Positions 58,255 through 64,000 of a DNA stretch of 64,000 nt are shown here, one piece after another. Every line of letters starts with the position of its first letter. Within the stretch, counting starts at the first letter, position 1. The stretch spans positions 496,001 to 560,000 of the forward strand of contig NZ_OY762974.1 of assembly GCF_963667135.1 (NCBI RefSeq), in the 5' to 3' direction. This stretch comes from an uncultured Macellibacteroides sp. (GTDB lineage: Bacteria; Bacteroidota; Bacteroidia; Bacteroidales; Tannerellaceae). The translations under genes and the position numbers were made by a program. The notes beneath the pieces were generated by a model, which had not been told where the DNA came from, ran no database searches, and worked only from the letters and a program-made list of their open reading frames with translations.

Positions 58255-58269
58255 ATAGGGTTACCCTAT
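58255..58269. promoter_or_regulatory. Short palindrome between sigma and anti-sigma genes
   Basis: ATAGGGT and ACCCTAT flank a single T, giving 7-base arms, about 40 bases upstream of the fecR-like start. It could be a binding site or a small hairpin; no function is assigned. Confidence 0.25.
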
Positions 58270-58309
58270 TTATACTATTAATTTTATAATACATTAACAT
58301 TACAATTAA

Positions 58310-58888
58310 TTACCAACAAAACAGTAAAATCAGCGGTAAATAGTCTTTAAGCTCAGTGCGCATCATTTTTAAGGACTTACTCATATATGCTTCTACTGTC
58401 TTTACGGATATATTCTGCTTCTCTGCAATCTGTGCGTACGTTAAACCGTCAAAGCGATTCATTTCAAAAACTTGTCGAAGATTCTCAGGAAGTTGAGAAA
58501 GGGCGCGAGAAATGATTTCTTCCAGTTCCATCGTTGAATAAACATCATCCTGATACATAAGCCAGTCTTTCTTTGCCTGGCGTTCAATATATGTGTGTTC
58601 AACTTCTTTTTTTCGCAGATAATCTATACAGCTGTTTTTAACCGTGGTGACTAATAGATTCCGAGCTGAAGAGGTAATTTCGAGCGATTTTCTTGTGCGC
58701 CATATTTTAAAAAATGTATCCTGAACAATATCTTCGCATTCTTCTTTATTGTCAATATATCTTCCGGCAAACACACACAATGAAGGGAAAAAGTTATAAA
58801 AAAGAGAACAGAAAGCCTTCTCGTCATCTTTTGTGACAATTCTCCAAAAAAGATTATCGATAGATAATTGATTGGCAAGATCAGTCAT
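58310..58888 (-). CDS. ECF-type RNA polymerase sigma factor
   Basis: This 192-residue ECF sigma factor has region 2 at about 25-95 (FYNFFPSLCVFAGRYI, EDIVQDTFFKIWRTR) for core and -10 binding and region 4 at about 128-182 (LSQLPENLRQVFEMNRFDGLTYAQIAEKQNISVKTVEAYMSKSL) for -35 binding. It belongs to the Bacteroidetes group that pairs with FecR and a SusC carrying an STN domain. It is predicted to drive the downstream susC-susD operon when the cognate glycan is present. Confidence 0.95.
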   Translation of the reverse strand: MTDLANQLSIDNLFWRIVTKDDEKAFCSLFYNFFPSLCVFAGRYIDNKEECEDIVQDTFFKIWRTRKSLEITSSARNLLVTTVKNSCIDYLRKKEVEHTYIERQAKKDWLMYQDDVYSTMELEEIISRALSQLPENLRQVFEMNRFDGLTYAQIAEKQNISVKTVEAYMSKSLKMMRTELKDYLPLILLFCW

Positions 58889-59054
58889 GGAATGAATAGT
58901 TTATCATTTAGCGATCCCCTGCTTTGGCATTTATTTTGAAAAGGCGAAAATAGATAAAATATGTGAATCGCACAAATATTCGAAATAATTTAACTATATA
59001 CACTCAGCTATATAAAAACAATAAGTATCAATAAATTAGATATCAAACTTATCT

Positions 59055-59100
59055 ATAAAAAAACGTGCATAGTTGATTAATTACAATCAACTATGCACGT
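59055..59100 (-). terminator. Terminator of the gmd-fcl operon
   Basis: ACGTGCATAGTTGATT (59063-59078) and AATCAACTATGCACGT (59085-59100) form a perfect 16-pair stem with a 6-base loop. On the minus strand it is followed by seven T (59062-59056 region), 30 bases after the fcl stop. Confidence 0.85.
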
Positions 59101-59130
59101 TATATTAAAAGTTCTGTAAAGGGAGTTACA

Positions 59131-60198
59131 TTAATTTGTATACCAGGTATACATCTTGTCAACGCCTTCTTCTATTTCTATTTGGTGGTGCCATCCCAGC
59201 GCATTAAGCTTGGAAACGTCGGTTAGCTTGCGCATAGTACCATCTGGCTTCTCCGTATTGTAACGAATCTCGCCTTTGTAACCAACCCGTTTCACAATCA
59301 GATTGGCAACACCTCCGATAGTTATCTCTTTACCAGTTCCAATATTAATATGGCAATTACGAACTTCTGGGCTTATACCCTTCAGATCTGCAAAATCTAC
59401 TTTTTCCATAATATAGACAGAAGCATCGGCCATTTCTTCACTCCAAAGAAATTCGCGTAGCGGTTTGCCGGTTCCCCACAATTCCACATAGGAATCATAA
59501 ATCCCATACTTGGAAAGTTTAGCCCGTATCTCTGTTTCTGAAGCATCTCCGGTTACACCTTCTACCGGCAGACGATTAAAATCTTTACGGATTGCCTCCC
59601 AGTCGTTCTGCAAAAGGCAATGCCCCAGATGAATCTTCCGGATCATGGCAGGCAGCACATGACTCCGTTCCAGATCAAAGTTATCATTCGGTCCATACAG
59701 GTTGGTTGGCATTACAGCTATGTAATTGGTACCGTACTGCAGATTGAAACTTTCGCACATCTTTAATCCGGCTATCTTGGCAATGGCATAGGGTTCGTTG
59801 GTATACTCCAGTGGGCCCGTCAGCAGGGCATCCTCTTTCATTGGCTGAACCGCATCTCTTGGATAAATGCAAGTGCTTCCCAGAAACAACAACTTCTTTA
59901 CACCATGGCGATAACTCTCTCCTATTACATTCTGCTGAATCTGCAGATTGTCGTAAATAAAATCGGCTCTGTATACGCTGTTGGCCATAATGCCTCCTAC
60001 TTTGGCAGCTGCCAGAATCACATACTCCGGTTGTTCTGTATCAAAAAAAGATTTCACCGCTGCCCCGTCAAGCAGATTCAGTTCTCTGTGGGTACGCCCC
60101 ACCAGGTTGGTATAACCTTTTGCCTGCAGGTTGTTCCATATGGCAGAGCCTACCAAACCACGGTGACCCGCTACATATATCTTTGCGTTTTTATCCAT
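59131..60198 (-). CDS. fcl: GDP-L-fucose synthase
   Basis: This 355-residue short-chain dehydrogenase/epimerase-reductase catalyses the last step of de novo GDP-L-fucose synthesis (3,5-epimerisation and NADPH reduction). The Rossmann motif is AGHRGLVGSAIW (residues 10-21). The catalytic Tyr-x-x-x-Lys is in NEPYAIAKIAGLKMCE with the upstream Ser of FLGSTCIYP, and MPTNLYGPNDNFD and WGTGKPLREFLW are also diagnostic. An insertion around residues 195-230 lengthens it relative to the E. coli enzyme (321), as usual in Bacteroidales. Its ATG overlaps the gmd stop by one base. Confidence 0.97.
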   Translation of the reverse strand: MDKNAKIYVAGHRGLVGSAIWNNLQAKGYTNLVGRTHRELNLLDGAAVKSFFDTEQPEYVILAAAKVGGIMANSVYRADFIYDNLQIQQNVIGESYRHGVKKLLFLGSTCIYPRDAVQPMKEDALLTGPLEYTNEPYAIAKIAGLKMCESFNLQYGTNYIAVMPTNLYGPNDNFDLERSHVLPAMIRKIHLGHCLLQNDWEAIRKDFNRLPVEGVTGDASETEIRAKLSKYGIYDSYVELWGTGKPLREFLWSEEMADASVYIMEKVDFADLKGISPEVRNCHINIGTGKEITIGGVANLIVKRVGYKGEIRYNTEKPDGTMRKLTDVSKLNALGWHHQIEIEEGVDKMYTWYTN

Positions 60199-61349
60199 TA
60201 TTCAAAATAATTAAGCGTACGGTATCCGCCTTCTTTCAGGTACGAATCCTTTTTCATTCCCTTGATATCGCTACGCATCATATCTTCAACCAATCCCTTC
60301 AGGTCATATTTTGGTTCCCAGCCCAATACAGTCTTCGACTTAGTAGGATCGCCAATTAACAACTCCACCTCTGTAGGACGGAAATAAGCCGGATCCACAC
60401 TCACAACTGTTTTTCCGATCAATGTCTTAGCCTCTGCAAGATACGATTCGCCTACAGCAGCTACAAAACGAGCTTCGTCGATAGCCGTAATCACACCCGT
60501 TTCGGCAGCACCCTCACCTTCGAAAGTAACAGTCAAACCCGTTTCGCCAAAGGCCAAACGAACAAAATCGCGCACAGTGGTTGTAACACCTGTGGCAATT
60601 ACATAATCCGAAGGCTTATCCTGTTGCAGAATGGCATGCATGGCACGCACATAATCCTTTGCATGGCCCCAGTCACGCTGAGACGACAAGTTACCAAGGA
60701 ACAATTCCTGCTGCATTCCCAGAACGATCTTGCTTACCGCACGGGTAATCTTGCGGGTAACAAAAGTTTCGCCACGTAGCGGCGACTCATGGTTAAACAA
60801 GATACCATTGCTGGCATGCATATTGTAAGCTTCCCGGTAGTTTACAGTAATCCAGTACGCGTACATCTTAGCCACCGCATAAGGCGAACGGGGATAAAAC
60901 GGCGTAGTTTCTTTTTGAGGAATTTCCTGCACCAGCCCGTACAACTCCGATGTTGAAGCCTGATAAACGCGGGTTTTGTTGGTCAGCCCCAGCAAGCGAA
61001 CAGCCTCCAGGATACGCAAGGTACCCAATCCATCGGCATTTGCCGTATATTCGGGCGTATCGAAACTCACCTTCACATGACTCATGGCCGCCAGGTTATA
61101 AATCTCATCCGGCTGCACCTCCTGGATGATACGGGTAATATTCATGGAATCTGTAAGATCCCCATAATGTAAAATCAAGTTACGGTTTTCAACATGCGGG
61201 TCCTGATACAAATGGTCGATTCTATCCGTATTAAACATAGAAGCACGACGTTTGATGCCGTGCACCGTATATCCTAATTTCAATAAATACTCTGCCAGAT
61301 AGGCACCATCTTGTCCGGTAATTCCGGTAATTAAAGCTACTTTGCTCAT
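60198..61349 (-). CDS. gmd: GDP-mannose 4,6-dehydratase
   Basis: This 383-residue enzyme makes GDP-4-keto-6-deoxymannose from GDP-mannose, the first step toward GDP-L-fucose. The NADP-binding loop is [14 protein letters not shown] (9-22). Substrate and catalytic blocks include [25 protein letters not shown] with the Tyr/Lys pair, and [20 protein letters not shown]. It overlaps fcl by one base and forms the de novo pathway with it. The product of Fkp (29.7-32.5 kb) is the same nucleotide sugar. Confidence 0.97.
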   Translation of the reverse strand: MSKVALITGITGQDGAYLAEYLLKLGYTVHGIKRRASMFNTDRIDHLYQDPHVENRNLILHYGDLTDSMNITRIIQEVQPDEIYNLAAMSHVKVSFDTPEYTANADGLGTLRILEAVRLLGLTNKTRVYQASTSELYGLVQEIPQKETTPFYPRSPYAVAKMYAYWITVNYREAYNMHASNGILFNHESPLRGETFVTRKITRAVSKIVLGMQQELFLGNLSSQRDWGHAKDYVRAMHAILQQDKPSDYVIATGVTTTVRDFVRLAFGETGLTVTFEGEGAAETGVITAIDEARFVAAVGESYLAEAKTLIGKTVVSVDPAYFRPTEVELLIGDPTKSKTVLGWEPKYDLKGLVEDMMRSDIKGMKKDSYLKEGGYRTLNYFE

Positions 61350-61559
61350 AATAAATTAAATTCTATTGTTTTCCAATCACCTTTAAAGGGCTCAAGAGGT
61401 TGCAAAATAAGCGATTTATTTATTAATAAACTAAAAATACAGTCGGGAATATTCTATTCATCCAATTATAATACTACAGAAACAAAGGATTATGACCGGC
61501 ATATTAGCTACGTTTATTTAAGGTATTTGTTGTTTTCACGTTATATATTCTTCGTCTCT

Positions 61560-61632
61560 CAGCTGTGTGACCATCGTCCTCCATCTGTGTGACCATGGTC
61601 CCTCAGATGCGTGATCATTGTCCCTCAGCTGG
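61560..61632. repeat. 22-base tandem repeat, three copies plus a partial
   Basis: Units lie at 61560-61581, 61582-61603 and 61604-61625, with a 7-base start of a fourth. The shared core is CA-x-x-TG-x-GTGA-x-CAT-x-GTCC-x-C. Copies differ at only a few positions. The sequence is more GC-rich than its flanks. Confidence 0.75.
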
Positions 61633-61717
61633 AAGACGAGGTATGTCCTTTTATATTACGGACAAAGCATGCCTTGAAAAGAGCTAGTAGCTTAAGGGAA
61701 AAACAAACTTTGCCGGC

Positions 61718-61789
61718 ATACCGGGTAGCGGATACCGATGGGGCAGCTTGGTGACAGATGAAAGATAAAACGCATCCCTCACCCGGTAT
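61718..61789. repeat. Inverted repeat with 54-base spacer
   Basis: ATACCGGGT (61718-61726) and ACCCGGTAT (61781-61789) are perfect inverted copies. The spacer and following bases contain related GGTGAC-GATG tracts (61750-61760; 61835-61852). It may be an intergenic repeat element present elsewhere in the genome. Confidence 0.4.
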
Positions 61790-61951
61790 CTATCACCTTT
61801 AGAAGTGCCTTCGACAAAGGGATCTGCCTTGTTTGGTGACGGATGACAGATGTTTTTACGTTTAATTCGGGTTGTGGCTGGTCCTGAAAAAATTGACTGC
61901 CTATAGTATAGTGAAAATACTTCTGGATAAAAGCTACCCATATAAAAACAA

Positions 61952-61995
61952 GAATCCCCGACAAGTCTACTTTTCCGTATTCCTGCCGGGGATTC
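61952..61995 (-). terminator. Terminator after the second SusD-like gene
   Basis: GAATCCCCG (61952-61960) and CGGGGATTC (61987-61995) form a perfect 9-pair stem with a 26-base loop. On the minus strand it is followed by TTGTTTTTATA. It begins 33 bases after the susD stop. Confidence 0.7.
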
Positions 61996-62027
61996 AATTT
62001 ATTGTTTAGTATCTATCTGATTCCAGA

Positions 62028-63905
62028 TTAGAAATTAGGACCTGCACCAAAGTTAGGAGCACCTTTGTCTTGCCATACGCGTTCTGCACTCAATTTTACA
62101 GGATCATTGTTGGTTCCGACAGAGAATCCCTGACGAGCAAATGCTGCCATCTTGATGTCGTACATCAAATCACTTTTCTCAACTGCACTGATTTCGAAAC
62201 GTCTTGGAATTACATAATCAACCGTTGGTGAGAATCTCACATAAGGAAGAATTGTACTGTTTACCATAGGAACACCCGAACGACGAACACTTACAAACTG
62301 ATCGTTAGGAATCATTACGAAGTGAATGTACTGTTGGATATAAACCTTTTCCAAATCTGCAGCCTTGTTACCAGTCAACTGATAAGCAGGTTTTGCAAGT
62401 AGTGTTGCAACCTCACCATCTTCCAGTTTGATGCTCTTTTCGTTTGCATCATATACTGAATGATAGTAAGGAATCTTATTCAGGCTAGCCAACTTGTCGT
62501 AAGCTTTAACTGATAATTCCACACCATTTTTAAAGTAATCGGCAGCTGTACCAGGAAGATCTGCACCGATTAATTTCAATTCTGCAAGATACAGATTTAC
62601 TTCTGCAGCAGAATAGAACATACCATACCAAGGTTGGTCAACGATATCTTGTGTAACAGATACGTTTGGAGCATCCGGGAATGTATAATCTTTCATACCT
62701 TGTACCATTTCGCGGTTGAAATAAGCATACGGTGTGTAAGTTTTTTCTTTACCCCCCATACTGATTTTCCACAAATTGCTATCAAAATAATCTTTGTACT
62801 CACCCTTTTGAGAAGCCATAACTTCTACTGGAATACCATAGTAACGTACCCATGGTTCGCCAGCGCCTTTCCACGCCTTGAAAACCTTCTTTCCGTTTAC
62901 CACTTCGGATTCAACATTGGCAGCGATATACGATGGCAATTCCTTGTTTGTATCGAAGAAAGCCTGAACCACTTTCGAGTTGAAATCGTTCTTCTGATAG
63001 AAGAAACGAACACGCGGGTCACGGCTATTGATCATCAAGTCAACCAATTGTTTGCTTGGAGCACCCAGGCTTACATCGTCGCCGAAGTGATATTCCTGAG
63101 AACCTTTGTTGTAAACAAAATCGTCAGTTAATGAAGTCATCAACCCTGCAGGGTTTGATGCAGCTTCCTTCGCAATGGCCAACGCCTTTGCTTTGTTCTG
63201 GTGTAACAAACGAACGGCAAGTTTAAGTTTAAGGGAGTTGGCAAATTTAGCCCATTTTGCGGCATTACCACCGTACACAAAATCCTGAGCACCTAAGGCT
63301 GTCTGTGTAATGGTAGTACCATTAACCACCACTGGGTTAGTTAGCACATTAACAGCTTCAACCAATTGATCGTACCAGATTGTATACAGCTCATCCACTG
63401 TATCGTACTTTGGAGTAAGCAACATCGGATTGGTATAGCGGGCCATTACAGCTTCGGTATAAGGCATATCACCATACATATCCGTATCAAACATACCCAG
63501 ATAAACCAAAATCGGGCTGAACATGTGTTTGATGTACTGATATTTTGCAGCTTCAGCCGGATCCATATTGTCTAGCAGATAGCTAACTTCGCGGGCACTT
63601 TTCAGTACGTTTACAGTCATTTCTCCCTGACCTCCAACAGCTCCCATTACGTTGAACATATCTCCGTTACTTCCTGTAGAGGCATACGATTGCACCCACT
63701 TGGATGTGTTTGCTCCGTTGTAAAACCAGGTAAGGTAACCCTGTGGTTCAAAGTTTTGTAATCCGTTTGTGAAAAGAAACCGGATATCGCCCTTGTTAAT
63801 TACCGAAGGATCTGTATTTGTATCCGAAAAATCGTCTTTACAACCTGTTGAAGTAAACAAAGTTGTTCCGATTAATGCGGCGGCTATAATTGATTTAAAT
63901 CTCAT
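62028..63905 (-). CDS. SusD/RagB-like lipoprotein (SusD-like_2 type)
   Basis: This 625-residue surface lipoprotein has a signal ending FTSTGC (Cys22), then KDDFSDTNTDPSVINKGDIRFLFTNG, the opening of the SusD-like_2 branch. The scaffold region with MFDTDMYGDMPYTEAVM and the C-terminal VRRSGVPMVNSTILPYVRFSPTVDYVIPRRF are present. It differs clearly from the SusD at 51925 and belongs to a separate import pair whose SusC ends 40 bases upstream. Glycan or peptide ligands are both known for this branch. Confidence 0.9.
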   Translation of the reverse strand: MRFKSIIAAALIGTTLFTSTGCKDDFSDTNTDPSVINKGDIRFLFTNGLQNFEPQGYLTWFYNGANTSKWVQSYASTGSNGDMFNVMGAVGGQGEMTVNVLKSAREVSYLLDNMDPAEAAKYQYIKHMFSPILVYLGMFDTDMYGDMPYTEAVMARYTNPMLLTPKYDTVDELYTIWYDQLVEAVNVLTNPVVVNGTTITQTALGAQDFVYGGNAAKWAKFANSLKLKLAVRLLHQNKAKALAIAKEAASNPAGLMTSLTDDFVYNKGSQEYHFGDDVSLGAPSKQLVDLMINSRDPRVRFFYQKNDFNSKVVQAFFDTNKELPSYIAANVESEVVNGKKVFKAWKGAGEPWVRYYGIPVEVMASQKGEYKDYFDSNLWKISMGGKEKTYTPYAYFNREMVQGMKDYTFPDAPNVSVTQDIVDQPWYGMFYSAAEVNLYLAELKLIGADLPGTAADYFKNGVELSVKAYDKLASLNKIPYYHSVYDANEKSIKLEDGEVATLLAKPAYQLTGNKAADLEKVYIQQYIHFVMIPNDQFVSVRRSGVPMVNSTILPYVRFSPTVDYVIPRRFEISAVEKSDLMYDIKMAAFARQGFSVGTNNDPVKLSAERVWQDKGAPNFGAGPNF

Positions 63906-63945
63906 CTTTTTTATTTGTTTTAAATTATAACTTTAAAATCTTTAA

Positions 63946-64000
63946 TTAGAAGCCTACATTAATAGTAAACATGTAGTTAGCAGTGTACGGACTGAATGAA
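63946..64000 (-). CDS. SusC-family TonB-dependent transporter, last residues (runs off window)
   Basis: The final 17 codons read SFSPYTANYMFTINVGF and then stop. This alternating hydrophobic ending with terminal Phe is the last barrel strand of a SusC/RagA protein. Its position 40 bases upstream of the SusD-like gene supports this. The rest lies beyond base 64000. Confidence 0.75.
   Translation of the reverse strand, partial: SFSPYTANYMFTINVGF

Larger units (their letters stand above)
61350..62027. other. 680-base intergenic region with repeats
   Basis: No credible gene is seen; two minus-strand frames of 72 and 85 codons overlap each other and resemble no family. The region contains three 22-base tandem repeats (61560-61625), a long stem-loop bounded by ATACCGGGT/ACCCGGTAT (61718-61789), two related GGTGAC-GATG tracts (61750-61760 and 61835-61852), and the terminator of the SusD-like gene (61952-61995). 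Confidence 0.6.

Noticed and set aside
61684-61997. Two overlapping minus-strand frames of 85 and 72 codons
   Set aside because: They overlap each other in different frames, lie over repeats and a terminator, have no recognisable motif and no start context.

Overview
The window comes from a member of the Bacteroidales. The evidence is the ATP synthase operon in the order usual for that phylum (beta-epsilon-small membrane protein-a-c-b-delta-alpha-gamma), SusC/SusD pairs, a hybrid two-component regulator with a Reg_prop propeller, an ECF sigma/FecR switch, a fused fucokinase/GDP-fucose pyrophosphorylase (Fkp), and promoters of the TTTG-N19/20-TAnnTTTG type. The genus cannot be fixed by reading alone; a Bacteroides/Parabacteroides-like organism fits. 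No tRNA, rRNA, insertion sequence, CRISPR array or phage gene was seen.

Layout. 1-6.3 kb: the start of a GH20 hexosaminidase (runs off the left edge), a divergent hybrid sensor-regulator, and a CstA-type carrier. 6.3-13.5 kb: the complete ATP synthase operon on the minus strand. 13.6-20.2 kb: a TolC/RND/adaptor efflux operon with a divergent AraC regulator. 20.4-23.0 kb: two unrelated nitroreductase-fold proteins in convergent orientation and a divergent MraY/WecA-like membrane protein. 23.0-25.3 kb: a 1.1 kb AT-rich region with a 46-bp imperfect palindrome, a frameshifted AraC gene and a 56-residue membrane ORF. 25.3-29.6 kb: an outer-membrane barrel with a LytS/LytTR two-component pair. 29.66-32.5 kb: fkp, followed by the decayed 5' end of a GH92-like gene. 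33.1-44.9 kb: a catabolic operon without SusC/D (sugar transporter, DUF5107-TPR protein, two GH2 enzymes) with a divergent AraC activator. 45-48.8 kb: two tandem-duplicated propeller lipoproteins and a TlpA-like thioredoxin. 48.8-58.9 kb: a polysaccharide-utilisation locus (ECF sigma, FecR, SusC with STN domain, SusD, a multi-pass membrane protein, a lipoprotein with one CxxCH haem motif). 59.1-61.3 kb: gmd and fcl. 62-64 kb: a second SusD-like protein and the last residues of its SusC partner.

How the genes work together. Both routes to GDP-L-fucose lie within about 32 kb: salvage (Fkp) and de novo (Gmd-Fcl). Several blocks serve glycan capture at the outer membrane. In the sigma-controlled locus the most notable feature is between the anti-sigma gene and susC. 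On the strand opposite to susC there is a good -7 element, a hairpin and a strong intrinsic terminator, which together predict a roughly 100-nt antisense RNA over the susC leader. This resembles the DonS-type RNAs reported for Bacteroides PULs and is the best regulatory candidate here.

Start codons were moved inward from the longest possible ORF for seven genes (adaptor, AraC at 19282, fkp, first GH2, DUF5107-TPR, SusD, small atp-operon gene). The reasons were a TTG at the longer start, a promoter overlapping it, or a signal peptide beginning at the later methionine. All functions are read from motifs and family resemblance; no database search was possible.
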